This document shows positions 1 to 10,602 of a stretch of 64,000 bases of DNA, in pieces. Every line of letters starts with the position of its first letter. The first letter of the stretch is position 1. Position numbers and translations under genes: made by a program. Where the stretch lies: the NCBI GenBank assembly GCA_003290165.1, contig QNQO01010761.1:1-64000 (forward strand), in the 5' to 3' direction. Source of the stretch: Berberis thunbergii (Eukaryota; Streptophyta; Magnoliopsida; Ranunculales; Berberidaceae). The notes beneath the pieces were generated by a model. The model had not been told where the DNA came from, ran no database searches, and worked only from the letters and a program-made list of their open reading frames with translations.

Positions 1-354
1 TGATAAAGGTTGTTACATTTGCCAACGACAATTTCCTTGATGGTTTTAAGATTTTTCGAGAAAAAATTTGTAGGTAAATAAATAGTTCTTGTAACAAACA
101 ATTTGTTGGTAACGATATTTGATTTTTACCAACGAATTTCCTTGGTAGTTGTCAATATTACCAACAAAATATTTTCTTGACTTAACATCCCTTTTACTAA
201 CAAAAACTGTAAATCCTTGGCAAATACCTTTAGCTACAGGAATGCCTCCAAGAACCCACTAACGAATTTTTTTCCTTGTTAAAAGAAGTTTTCAACAAAT
301 TTTGAGTTTTGTCAAGGACATTTTTTCTTGAAAAATGCCTTAATTATTGTAGTG
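1..354. mobile_element. CACTA transposon, terminal part (rest outside window)
   Basis: End of a CACTA (En/Spm-type) DNA transposon. It stops at 354 in ATTATTGTAGTG, the inverse of a CACTAC terminus, and is colinear with the last ~350 bases of the complete element ending at 22756, sharing blocks such as ACCAACGAATTTCCTTGG. The repeated ACCAACGAATTTCC-like blocks are the kind of subterminal motif that CACTA transposases bind. No transposase is visible; the other terminus lies upstream of the window. Confidence 0.8.
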
Positions 355-1359
355 CTTCTAAGCAAATATAGTGAATACATTAGTTTTTTTTCCCCTTCAA
401 TAATACATAATAAAATATACATACATATTTTGAGAGGGAATTTCTTTTAAACTCACTTCTTTGAAATCATAGTATCGCCTACAGTAACAGAAGCAGGAAT
501 AGGGAACTTCGATAGAAAAGGAAGCACCAACAAAGAAGGGAAGCGATAAATTTTTGGCTTGTTGAAAAACGTTGAAAAGATGACAACCATAACTGGGAAA
601 GGGCACAAATAAGATACAAGATATCTCACCTTTTCCTTCATTACTAATGCTGGAAATATTGCAGATTCTAACAATGTTGAAAAATGTGGTGAAACTAGTC
701 TCCAACCCTACATCAGATGATATGCCAAAAGTGAGGAAAGTAACAAATGGCATAATTAAACACAGTTGAACGTACACGAGATTTGCCTGGAACGATAAAC
801 AAAACGGTAAAGATCTTACTGGGCATGTTTCCAAGATACGTGAAATAACATCAAAACCTAATGAACAATTCGCTTTGGCAGAAAATTGAGCTTCTGTGAG
901 ACATGAAATGCTTCAGAATGTGTCTGGAAGAAAACACAGTGATAGAACAAAGTAGTTAAACAAACAAGTTGTAAGCCAAGAAATGTTCCAGAACCAATTT
1001 CATCTCCAGTTGGACACATACACATCATATGCATACTTAGAATGCAAGCATAAAAGATGAACCAAAATTCTTACCGATACAAAAATGGATAATGCAAAAT
1101 AATTATTTCTTGTTTTTAACCACTAAATAAAATTGATTATCTTACACTAATATTGATGCTTTGCTTGACTAATTTAGACGCACAGTTTATAATATTTGGC
1201 ATCAACCTGAAAGTATAATAACACAGCCACTGAGGTTGCATGCTCAAAAGCAGCAAAAGGGCTTAATTTTAATAAAGTTGTACAAGCATATATAGACTAA
1301 TTACTTATTGGAATGCTTCCTGTGTTGGGTAACTAGAGCACAGAAAATGAGTAAAGCCC
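355..1359. other. No recognised gene; one open minus-strand stretch
   Basis: AT-rich sequence next to a CACTA end. A minus-strand reading frame at 397-834 (145 residues) and an overlapping frame at 453-674 contain hydrophobic runs and could be remnants of a membrane-protein exon. I recognise no family and no clear splice frame, so I do not call a gene. Nothing else is visible in 835-1359. Confidence 0.4.
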
Positions 1360-1985
1360 TCATTCCTGGGCTTGCCAGGAATCATTAGTTTCTAGCATGT
1401 TTTTATTATCAGCTTCATTGTTGTCTTGTTGGAGCTGAAGCATTGAATCTACGGTCTCTTTTATTGGCTTCAATGATTTCGGGACGCCACTTTCTCTACC
1501 ATTAAAAGCCTGTTCAGGAAAATTGCTTAGATCTTCTTTATCTTATGAACGAGGTATTTCCATTCAGTGCAACATATTGGAAAGAACTATAGTTGAGATT
1601 GACCTTATGAACGACATGTTGCCATATATTTCTGAGTTTGTCTTCAGATAATGGAAATGATTATCAAGTATACATGATCAAATCATCCATAAAATTCAAT
1701 AAATTTGAGCAAAACAAAACAACATCCCAATAACCCAAATAGGGGAACAAACCAAATTATTGAGTCAAATTTCCAAACTAACACTAACCCATTACTTAAA
1801 ATCCAAAACAAAAAGAACCCAGATCTTAGATTAAGCAATCAACAAGCTAACTAGAAGAAGAAACCTGAAGACAGTCTGGAGATATTAGAGTTCACTGTTG
1901 GAAGAGTTTCCTTTCTATCATCTTTATCCTTTGCAGGATTCTACCCATCTTCTTCCTTTGAATCAAAGCATGAAAAACAACCCAT
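1360..1985 (-). pseudogene. RLCK-like N-terminal fragment with in-frame stop (two exons)
   Basis: On the minus strand, ATG at 1985 opens a frame beginning MGCFSCFDSKEEDG, then an in-frame TAG, then NPAKDKDDRKETLPTV and NISRLSS, up to a GT donor after 1865. The MGCFSCF start (N-myristoylation glycine plus palmitoylatable cysteines) and the D/R/K linker resemble the non-catalytic N-terminus of receptor-like cytoplasmic kinases of subfamily VII (PBS1-like), which sit on the plasma membrane. A second exon with matching phase (AG at 1543-1542; 1541 to stop at 1360) adds DKEDLSNFPEQAFNG and ends NDSWQAQE; I do not recognise this part. No kinase domain follows. The stop at codon 15 looks like a Leu codon changed to TAG. 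I infer a decayed or truncated copy; the exon pairing is a guess. Confidence 0.45.
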
Positions 1986-2830
1986 TTCTTCAATTGATCC
2001 AAATCTTAACAAAAATCCCAAACCACCAACTCTTCTTCTTCAACTCATCCACTGAAATCCCTTTTGGGTTTTTCACTCAACTGTGTTTAGATCCACTTGA
2101 AGCCGAGCAGAGGCACAAGAGAATAACAGAATAATAGAAGAATCAAAGTTTCAAATGAAGAAGAAGAAAGAAAGTTGGTGAAAGTAAACGAAGAATAAAT
2201 ATAAAGAGAAAGCTTTGTTGGTTTTTGATTCGTTGAGAGCCGATTAGCAGAACAGATCTCGGTGAAAAGAACAATCCTTTCTATTAATTGTTGCTGCAGC
2301 TTGGACCTCTCGTGAACCAAGACTGAGTTGTGTTCTGCATAATTTGAAGAAAAATAGAAACACCGATTCACTGAGAGATGAGAGATGAGCAAAGTGTGTG
2401 AAAAGATGTGAGATATAGAAGAGCGTGTCAGCTTACCCTTGATGTCTCCATTGATGGAGTCTCGATCGAAAGAGAGAGATATGTTGAAGATGTTTTTCTA
2501 TTTTGAAGAGTGCAGACATGAGAAAATGTCGATGCACGATGTCAACATAAGAGGAGAGGGCAGAACATGAGAAGGATGTCAACATGAGAGGGACACATGG
2601 AGGAGTAGAATTCAGGGAGGGATGTGTTTTTTTAGTTTGTAGGTTGGAGGGAGTGGAGAATCGGGCGCAATGCCAATTTTTGTGAACGCTTTCAGTGTTT
2701 AAAATCCCGCCCTATTTAATAGTGTTTCTGATTTCAATAGAACCCAAAATTGTCTTTTATAGCAAATGTGTGGAAAAATGCTATTATGAAATGCTATAAA
2801 AGACGACTTTTATTGTAGCGAGATGCACAA
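1986..2830. other. No gene; purine-rich stretch and a possible transposon end
   Basis: Purine-rich sequence (GAAGAAGAAAG runs) upstream of the RLCK-like fragment, possibly its old leader. Near 2800-2820 the sequence CTTTTATTGTAGCG resembles a mutated CACTA-type terminus, but I find no partner end. Nothing else is supported. Confidence 0.3.
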
Positions 2831-2839
2831 AACCAAGAT

Positions 2840-3240
2840 CTCGACAATCGTGGAAGAACGAAGGAAACAGATATCCTTGGTCACCATCAGACCAACCATC
2901 GAATGCAAACCCTCACGTCAAAGCGATGTCGGGATAGAATAGCCCCGCATAAGAAGAAACCATTACTTTCCAACCATTAGGACGCAGGAGGAATGGCCCA
3001 AAGTCCAAATACTCCCAAAAACAGAGCTTGGGAACTGGAACCGAAAAGCCAAAGAAAGCATGCACGGGTACAACACAATGTACCAACCCTTGGATACAAA
3101 GGGACTGTTGTTTTGGTCTAGGCAAGATAATCCCGAGGTCGGGTTGCAATGTAGTCAGAACCAAAGGTTGTCTAGCGTCGCCTGATAAGGCTTATTGGGA
3201 AAAACATGATCCTCAAAAATTTCTAGTGGCTTACTGTTAA
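2840..3240 (-). pseudogene. Accessory antisense ORF fragment of a Tat-type gypsy element
   Basis: Minus-strand frames at about 3164-2850 read FWEYLDFGPFLLRPNGWKV. The PNGW/PNAW core with a preceding F/L-rich segment resembles the 'putative gypsy-type transposon' accessory protein (Transposase_28-like) that plant Tat-lineage elements carry between pol and the 3' LTR, often antisense to pol. The frame is broken by stops. Its position, running away from the LTR at 3591-4125, fits the 3' part of a plus-strand Tat element. Function of the protein is unknown. Confidence 0.5.
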
Positions 3241-3590
3241 TTATCGCCAACAAACCATCGTTAAATAATGAAAAGCAAAGTGAACGAAAGAAGGCGAAGA
3301 AAGAAACGAACCTTATTTTCAAAGATAATGTAATAGGGAAAAATAACTCATCACGTTCCCTTTATATAGCCAACAACGAAGGGACTGCTCATGGGACAGC
3401 GTGCGAGATATGATGGTGACGTGAAATCCAAAAAATATGTACAAAAATGAATGGGCAAACAAAGAATCGAGACATCAACCCACAAAAAAGGTTACTGACA
3501 AATTTAAATACAAGACAATGATGCAAATTGGAAGACAAATCGTCATGATGTTAGTAGCCACGTCAGCATCCACTAACTAGGGGGAGTAGT

Positions 3591-4124
3591 TGATGATACA
3601 TCAAAATAGACTGTCATCAAATCCATTCACGTGGCAAAAAGCATCCATCACAAGGATCTAGTGTCCCATCTATTGGGTCAGCTCGTAAAACACAAGAAGG
3701 TTAAAACCAACCATAGAGACCTAAAGCCCATTATAAGAAAACATAATCAAAGCCCAAATCCAGACCCGACAGGAGTTCTCTCACAATGAAAATGAGCATG
3801 GCACAAAAAATAGTCATGGAGGTAGCTACGCCTCCACGGATGCATCTTCATAAAAGAGGAGACTACTACAAGAAACATCTCCATTCGTTTTGCCTCGCAT
3901 GCTTAAGTCATGCAGAGAATTAATTTCGGTCATTATAAAAGGTAAAAGGAACATTCGACAAATGTATGCAACTTTTAATGAGTTTGACCAAATTACCTCC
4001 TTCTTCACACCCAACAGATTACTGACTTAAGCATCAAAGTGCCTTCGGCCACCAAAAAGGTGGTCTGTGGCAGTCCATCTGTTTTGCAAGTCAAACTCTA
4101 AGGATAACGAGATTTGGACACATC

Positions 4125-4125
<1 letters not shown>
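3591..4125 (+). repeat. LTR of the left Tat-type gypsy fragment
   Basis: Starts TGATGATACATCAAAATAG and ends GGACACATCA, giving TGATG...CATCA inverted ends like the LTRs at 4169, 46433 and 53838. It lies to the right of an antisense accessory ORF fragment, so it is best read as the 3' LTR of a plus-strand element whose gag-pol is gone or outside the window. The boundaries rest on terminal motifs only; there is no second copy to compare. Confidence 0.55.

Positions 4126-4168
<43 letters not shown>
4122..4168. repeat. (ATA)n microsatellite
   Basis: About 15 units of AAT/ATA lie exactly between two LTR ends, the CATCA of the left Tat LTR and the TGATG of the right one. The block may mark the junction or expanded from A/T-rich target-site sequence. 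Confidence 0.95.
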
Positions 4169-4171
<3 letters not shown>

Positions 4172-4850
4172 TGTAGACAATTTCTGTTCTCTTTCTTGAT
4201 GCTTACCTAGACTTGCACAGTAGCAAATTTGAGCAAAGAACCACCGTGTGTGGTCGATGGCACTCTGATGCTTAAGTTAGGTAAGGGCTTAGGAAGGCTT
4301 AAAACTGTACCACTATGATTATGTAGCATACCTCAAGTCATTGACCTTACATCCCTTTAATACTATAGGAGTCCTTGTTCGGTTAGGCCTTAGGTGGCGT
4401 AGTTTGGGGAAATAGATCTTGTTGTGGATATATTTTCCTGATTGGGAGTTGTCCATGTGGGATAGTTTCCTTACACGATTCATGCTCCTAGATCTGCGGG
4501 AGAGATTTCCCTTTCTGAGATTTGTCCATGCTAGGAAGTTTCCTAACCCGACTAATACTCTGATATATGTTTCCTAGTCGGATCCAATGTGTTGTTGGCC
4601 TTCCTGTCTTGGGTAGATCTCTCAGATACTTGCCTTGGAGGTCTTACGAGTATTAAGGCATGTCCACATGAAGTGTGAGCTTACTGGCTGATTGTAACTC
4701 AGACCCGACTATCTGGATTTTGCCAATGATGGCTTAGTGTTGTTCGAGCCTCACTGGATTGAGTGTGCAATCAGGCCTATTTGTTTTTTTTGATGATATT
4801 TATAATGAACGTGTATAGTGTTGACCATAGGATGGTTTGGTGTATCATTA
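4169..4850 (-). repeat. 3' LTR of the Tat-type element
   Basis: Begins TGATGTAGAC and ends in TGTATCATTA. It aligns along its length with the LTRs 46433-47117 and 53838-55088 (shared order: GACCACCGTG, GATGGCACTC, AGGAGTCC, GAGATACTTGC, final ATCAT). Length about 682 bp against 685 bp for 46433-47117. The terminal CATCA has mutated to CATTA. Confidence 0.8.
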
Positions 4851-5129
4851 GCAGCTCCACCCGAGTTAATGGGCCATCTAATCAGTCGACTAAATGGTTT
4901 TCATAGACTCTGAACAGTTGTGATGATTGAACCCGAAACGTATTCTTGAGTGACACACGTCATTAAATGAATTTGTGACCATCCGGTAAGAAAGGGGGGA
5001 GTCTGCCTGGTGCCGATAAGCCGCCACTTTTGGAAGAGGTAGTCTCTTAACCTTGTATCTCTTCTACGTCCTCTTTTTCTCTGTGTTCTTAGTTGCAAAT
5101 CTCTTTTGCTTCTCTAAATGAAAACTTTC

Positions 5130-6900
5130 TCTTTATGGAGGACATCGTCGAACTTACCCCCGGACAGAACAAACTCTATGTTTGCCATACTTTTTACCGA
5201 GAATAGAAGATGTCTGATTTGGATACGCTTCGTGAGGACTATGGGTTTCTAAAGACTTGCAGCCCCGTTGAGTGCTACTCACAATCCATTAACGCCTTCG
5301 CAAGGGTTCATTACCTTGCACGAATGCATGTTCCAATTAAGCAGAGCTTCGTTTTCCTGTTCCGGAGGATATTTGGCACTTCCTTGTGCACATTTGTATT
5401 CCACCCTCTCAAATGGTGCCTGACAGATTCAGGAGTTTAATTGATGCCCTTATCATGGCCAAAGCTTGCTGGCCATCTGTTGAATCCGTGGATACTCCAC
5501 TTGCTAACTTTTCCTCGTTTTTATGCCCAAGGAGTCTGTTGGTAGAGTACTCCGAAGTGTTTGGACTCCTCGTCTGTTGACTTTAAGTTTTGGCAAAAGA
5601 ATATTTATTGGGTCTTTTAATTCCCCATGCTTCAAGGTGGGATGAGTGACTTCTTGTTAGATACTTCAAATTCGATCTTGGTGAGTGCAATGTTTCTCCT
5701 CATTTTATATTTTCATGTGCTTTCGCAGAAACCGACAATTTTGTCTTGCCATTCTGTGTAGTAAATTCGTGCATCCAACTCTTATTGAGGATGAGGAGTC
5801 GGTCAGGATGGCGTTTAATGAGCTTCCCTTGATCGTTGTTAAGGAGGTATGGCCACAGACAACATCATATGGAGTGCGTTGTTTAGGTACTTTCCATGCA
5901 AGCCTTGTTGCGCCTAGGTCGTCTCCAAGGGAGACATGTGGTGGTTGTTCCAAGAAGAAGAAGATTTCAATACCTATCCCTTCAACCTAGTTGAGTTGGA
6001 AGCAACTATGTCGCTTATCGGTCGTCCCAAGAGAAGGCGGATTGGCGACAAGGCTGGTTCTTCCTCTAAACTGATCCTGTTAGAGCAGAAAGTGGCGGTT
6101 GTGGAGCAACCCACTAAAGAGATGGCTCCAATGGCTCTTGGGAGGTGGAATGTCTTTCTTGAAACTCATGCTTTTGTATTTGTACTGATGGATGTTGACA
6201 AAGTCAATGTTGTTCCTGATGATTTCCAGTCTACTGAGCTTGCTACCTTGAGAAGTGGATATTTTCTCCCTCCCCTAGAACCTGATGTTGAGCGTCAGGC
6301 TAATCTTCCTTCTGAGAAGTCTGCTAAGCTGATGTCTCCCAAAAGTTCCTTGTCGGGCTAATCAGCATCGTCATAGTACAGTTCATGCTGCGGAGGAACC
6401 TTTTGTGGAGCTTTGTAGATTGTACTCAGACGTGCTCTATAGGTTGGGCCTTCTTAAGTGAGTAGTTGAAAAGGTTGGTAGGCTAGGTGTAGTTTAATGA
6501 GTCTGAGTTGGTTGTTTTGGGCTTGGAATTTGAATTTGATCTAACTGGTTGGCGATGTTGAGTTCTGAAAGCTGAGGCTTGGGCTGCGGATGCTCTAGCA
6601 GAGCTAAACTTGCTAAAAAAGTGATTGGTGGAGGAGGAGTCTCATATGGCTGCGGTTTCTCACTGACTATCGGAGGCGAGGCAAGTTTGACAGAGCCCAA
6701 GGCTTAGCGTGAAACTTTAGGATCTCCTGATATCACCCGTGGTAGGCTGGAGCTGCTTGGACTGATTGAAGATGAGAATCCCCATTTGGAGCTTGATTTG
6801 ATCGATACTGGAAGACTGCTTATTGAAAGATTGACAATGCGAAAGTTTTCAATCCTGTGTCCCCGTCTAGCAACTCAAGACCGGCTTTAGACAATGTTGT
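5130..6900 (+). pseudogene. Accessory ORF of the Tat element (antisense to pol), decayed
   Basis: Plus-strand frames (MSDLDTLREDYGFLK at 5210, then 5386-5580, 5685-5990, 5936-6361) follow the LTR in the same place as the better-preserved ORF at 47342-49450 of the second Tat element, and share the early sequence order (ATGG...GTCGAACTT, then a proline-rich/hydrophobic core, then a charged tail). Stops and frameshifts break it every 60-140 codons. It is antisense to gag-pol. Such extra ORFs are known from plant Tat-lineage gypsy elements; their role is unknown. Confidence 0.5.
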
Positions 6901-7190
6901 TTTATTCCCGCGCAGTTCCTTATGATGTAAGTGGCTCTTCGATCTCCGGAGCAAGTTCTCCAAAACAATTGTAACTTTTGAAGTAATTTAAATAGTGTTG
7001 GTCAAGTAGCTTTTTGTACCTGTACCCTCTGTAGCTAGATTGTGTTATCGTACTATTTCGTCAGTCTGTTGTTCATATGATTGATCCTGACGTTTTGCAC
7101 TTCACTTTTGTTGACCTGTTTTGACTTTTTCAAATACTCGGTCGTAGTTTTGGTCTTGATATTTCGTCAATAGCTGAAGTTTAGCGTTGC

Positions 7191-7372
7191 TCTCAAGAGT
7201 ACAATGATCCTAGCGAGTATACAAGTATTGATTGTCTATCACTTTTATCTCCATCTATTATTTGCAAATGGGATGTTTGAGCGATAATGTTCGGTGATCA
7301 TGGTCTGCGGAAGGACCGTGATCTCTAGCGAGCTTTCTTTACTAGGCTACATGAGCTCTGACTAAGCACACA
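7191..7372 (+). repeat. 182-bp host duplication, left copy
   Basis: This host (Tat 3' region) segment, starting TCTCAAGAGTACAATGATCC and ending ACTAAGCACACA, recurs at 19857-20038 with only about three substitutions and equal length. The copies sit exactly on either side of the Athila-type structure, in direct orientation. They are far longer than the 5-bp duplication made by an integrase. Confidence 0.92.
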
Positions 7373-8994
7373 TGATAGGGGCATAATTATGCTATTTTTA
7401 GTACCATATTCTATATGTATTACTAGCTATTATTGTTAATTATGGTACTAATTGTTATTTTCATGTTTGTGTAGGTTTCCAATTACAATACTTTAAAATG
7501 GAAGCAAATTGGCAATTTAGGAATACTAATTGCACAAGGACTTCACACCAACAAGGAAACCACAGAAGGAAGAAAATAAGAATAAAAAGGGGACATACCT
7601 GGCTTGGAGGGATCATCCATCGACTCACCCAAAACATCCCATCCACTGCATCCATACATAGCATCCTCGCATAAACCCTAGCCGTCCTCACCCATCATCA
7701 ACCATCTTCACCGCCCTCATCTACAGCCGCAGACCACCGTCGGACCCCATTCATCTTCTCCTCCTTAAAACCACGGTCCTTTCTTCCATCCTCTCGCCAC
7801 AGTCTCTCTCGCTGTCCCTGATTGTCGCCACCCATCGCCACCTCGACAAACCCTAACCACCGTCTCAGTCCCTCGTCCTTTCCTCTTCGTCCCTTCTTCC
7901 ATTCTCACCTCGTCATCCCCTTCTCATTAGAGCTTATCGCGAAGAGAGGTGAAGCAGAGAAACTGAAGAAGCAGAGGAGGAAATTCGCGAGGGGAAGCAA
8001 GAAGGAACAGAGAGGTGAAGCAAATCGCGAAGTGAGGAAGGAAGGAAGATATTTCGCGCTATTCGCACCCCAGTTCCACTCAGTACCACCACGGATCAGT
8101 GTTTTGTTTTCATCTCTAAACATCTATTTCTCTAATTTTAGTTTGATTATTGATTATGGATTACTGTTTAAACATAATTAATATGTCTAGCTAAACTCCT
8201 CTTAGTTAGGGGTGGATTCGAAGCCCCGAACATGTGCTTTATAAATTAGTTGAATTTAATCTTCCTTGCTATTAGTGATTGTGTTTTTGCTTAACTGCTT
8301 TATAGAGAACTTTTCCTTTTATGTTTGTTAAGGTGACCAACTTAGTAAGCATGCTAGGAATTGGGGCTAAGAGTATAGGGAGAGTTTCACCTAATTGTTA
8401 TGATTCTGTACTCACAAGTAGTAAATACCAAGGAACGTTGGTAAGGTTAAGTTAAAATCTAGGCAAGAACAAGATGTTGATCATACTTGTGATTGCCTAG
8501 TCAGTGTTCATATTTTCCACAAAACTTAATGATCTTAGATTGCTATTTAACTTGTGATTCCTGTTTAGATAGCATGATAAGAATAGTTTGAAAGCGACGC
8601 TTAGTTTAATTCAACGAACTTGGGAAAATAATAAGATTAATGCAGTGCGATCACGGCTAGTCTTGAACATTGTCTCTCACGAGTTAGCAAGTGATTATTG
8701 AAGATTAATTTATAAGCATATGTTTGGTGTGTGGAGATAAAACCCTTAGCTAATTTCTCATCTTTGTCATCTATTTAGTTTATTATCTTTACATTAATTT
8801 TCGTAGTTATTTTCATAATTTAATTTAGAAAATCCAATCCCCTTTTATTTAATTAATTAGGTTGTTAGCTGTATTTTAATTATTATTAGTGTAATTAACA
8901 CGCCCTCTAATCCCCGGTCTAGAACGATCCCTACTTATTTTATACTACAAATCACAAAGCAGGGTATTAAGTTGTGTGCTACTAAAATAGCGCA
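7373..8994 (+). repeat. Athila-type 5' LTR (complete)
   Basis: Starts TGATAGGGGCATAATTATGC and is taken to end at ...AAAATAGCGCA, eight bases before the primer binding site, giving about 1.62 kb. The first ~300 bases match the LTR portions at 13597 and, inverted, at 15117. After the CATAAACCCTAGCCG block the 5' LTR is clearly different from those two. It lacks the short tandem ACACAAGCAAGGAAACC units they carry. It should hold the promoter and polyadenylation signals; no clear TATA box was assigned. Confidence 0.8.
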
Positions 8995-9002
8995 TAAATT
9001 TT

Positions 9003-9022
9003 TGGCGCCGTTGCCGGGGATT
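9003..9022 (+). other. Primer binding site (tRNA-Asp type)
   Basis: TGGCGCCGTTGCCGGGGATT matches the complement of a plant tRNA-Asp 3' end, the usual Athila-lineage primer. It sits eight bases after the inferred LTR end and marks the outer edge of the palindrome's left arm; its inverted copy is at 19695-19714. Confidence 0.9.
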
Positions 9023-9116
9023 AGAAAAGTTGTTGATTGCTTAATTAGTTTTTATTTATTTTTATTTTTATTGATTTTTTCTTTTTTCTTTCTTTCTTTA
9101 TTTCAGGTACTAGTTC

Positions 9117-10526
9117 ATGCACAATAGGAGATCCAGCGAAAACTTGGTAGAATACGATTCAGAGCCTGAGAAAACATTTAGAAGACGAAAAAGAGAAACA
9201 AAAGAACTACAAACATCTAGCTTTGAATCTGAATCTGAAGAGTTCGACATGGGAGATAATAGATCTATTAAAGAACTTTCGGCATCCACCTTGGACAATG
9301 CCGCACCCTTGTGCATTCAGTACCCATTAGCCGCGCAGGGCAAGACTGAGTCATTTGAGCTTAAATCTAGCCTACTTCATCATATTCCGAAGTATCATGG
9401 TCTTTCCATGGAGGATCCAAATAAACATTTAAAGGAATTTGAAATAGTATGCTCCAGTATGACTCCAATAAATGTGGATGAAAACATTCTAAAGTTGAGA
9501 GCATTCCCCTTTTCTCTGACTGATAGGGCTAAGGATTGGCTCTATGAACTACCTTCCGGAACAGTATATTCTTGGGAAAGCATGAAGAAGGTGTTTCTAG
9601 AGAAATTCTTCCCAACTTCCAAAATTATCTTATTGAGGAAAAAATCAGTGGTATACAGCAAGGTCCAGGAGAATCATATCCGGCTTACTATGAGCGCTTC
9701 AAAACTCTCATAGCATCATGCCCGCAGCATCAGATGAAGGAGGAGCTCCTGATTCAATACTTTTATGAGGGATTGCTTCCTCTTGAGCGACAGATGTTAG
9801 ATGCAGCGGCAGGAGGAGCTTTGGTTGATAAAACTCCAGCAGCAGCAAAAACTTTGATTGCAAACCGAGCCTTAAATGCCCAGCAGTATGAAGGAATTGG
9901 AGAGCCTTCACACCAAGTCAATGAGGTAAGTACTAATTCTAGTTTGGAAGCTCAAATGGCTAATCTTACCTCACTTGTGACTCAGGCCCTAGGGAAGCCG
10001 AATATGCTAGGAGTTGCACAGGTTTGTGGCGTGTGTACAAAGCCAGGACATCCATCTGATCAATGTCCTCAACTGATTGAGAATGGCGGTTGGGAGAATG
10101 TCAATGCAATAGGTTTTCAGGGGCAAAATCACTATAGAAATAATCCTTATTCGAACACCTACAATGAAGGTTGGAGAAATCACCCAAGTTTTGGATGGAG
10201 AAATTCAGAACAACCTCAACAACAGACTTCGAATCGGCCACCTCCTGGTTTCTTTCAAGGACCACCTGAACCACCTCAGCACAATTCAGGTATGCCACTT
10301 AATTATGATGAGATTCTGAAATCATTAACTATTTCTCAGCAGAATCAAGCAAAAGATATAGCAGATTTGAAGCTACAGATGGGACAGAGTTTATTGGACA
10401 AATTCGCGAGCAAGGAAAACTTCCTAGTTCTACCACTCCAAATCCAAAGGGCAGGTTTGAAACTGCAAAAGCAATTACATTGAGGAGTGGTAGGCAACTT
10501 GAGAATGATCCAATAGTCCCTAAATA
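9117..10526 (+). pseudogene. Athila-type gag, left arm, frameshifted
   Basis: Counterpart of the intact 472-residue gag of the right arm. The start MHNRRSSENLVEYDSEP and the retrotransposon gag core (SLTDRAKDWLYELPSG, then FFPTSK) are present. An A6 run at about 9640 (A7 in the right arm) shifts the frame, so the product splits into 9117-9713 and 9572-10483. A 7-bp deletion after CAGATGGGACA near 10385 shifts it again and ends the protein early. The zinc-knuckle-like CGVCTKPGHPSDQC (about 10028-10069) survives here with its His, where the right arm has Tyr. The next ORF follows in the usual gag-pol order. Confidence 0.85.
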
Positions 10527-10602
10527 GAGTCAAAATAAGAAAACTGAGTTACAGAAGGATGATCCATCCAACATTGAAACATCAGAACTCCAAGGTAAGA
10601 AG

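Noticed and set aside
7822..8181. 119-codon plus-strand frame in the Athila 5' LTR
   Set aside because: Low-complexity K/E/R and S/F composition from a purine-pyrimidine biased LTR; no domain and not preserved in the partner LTRs.
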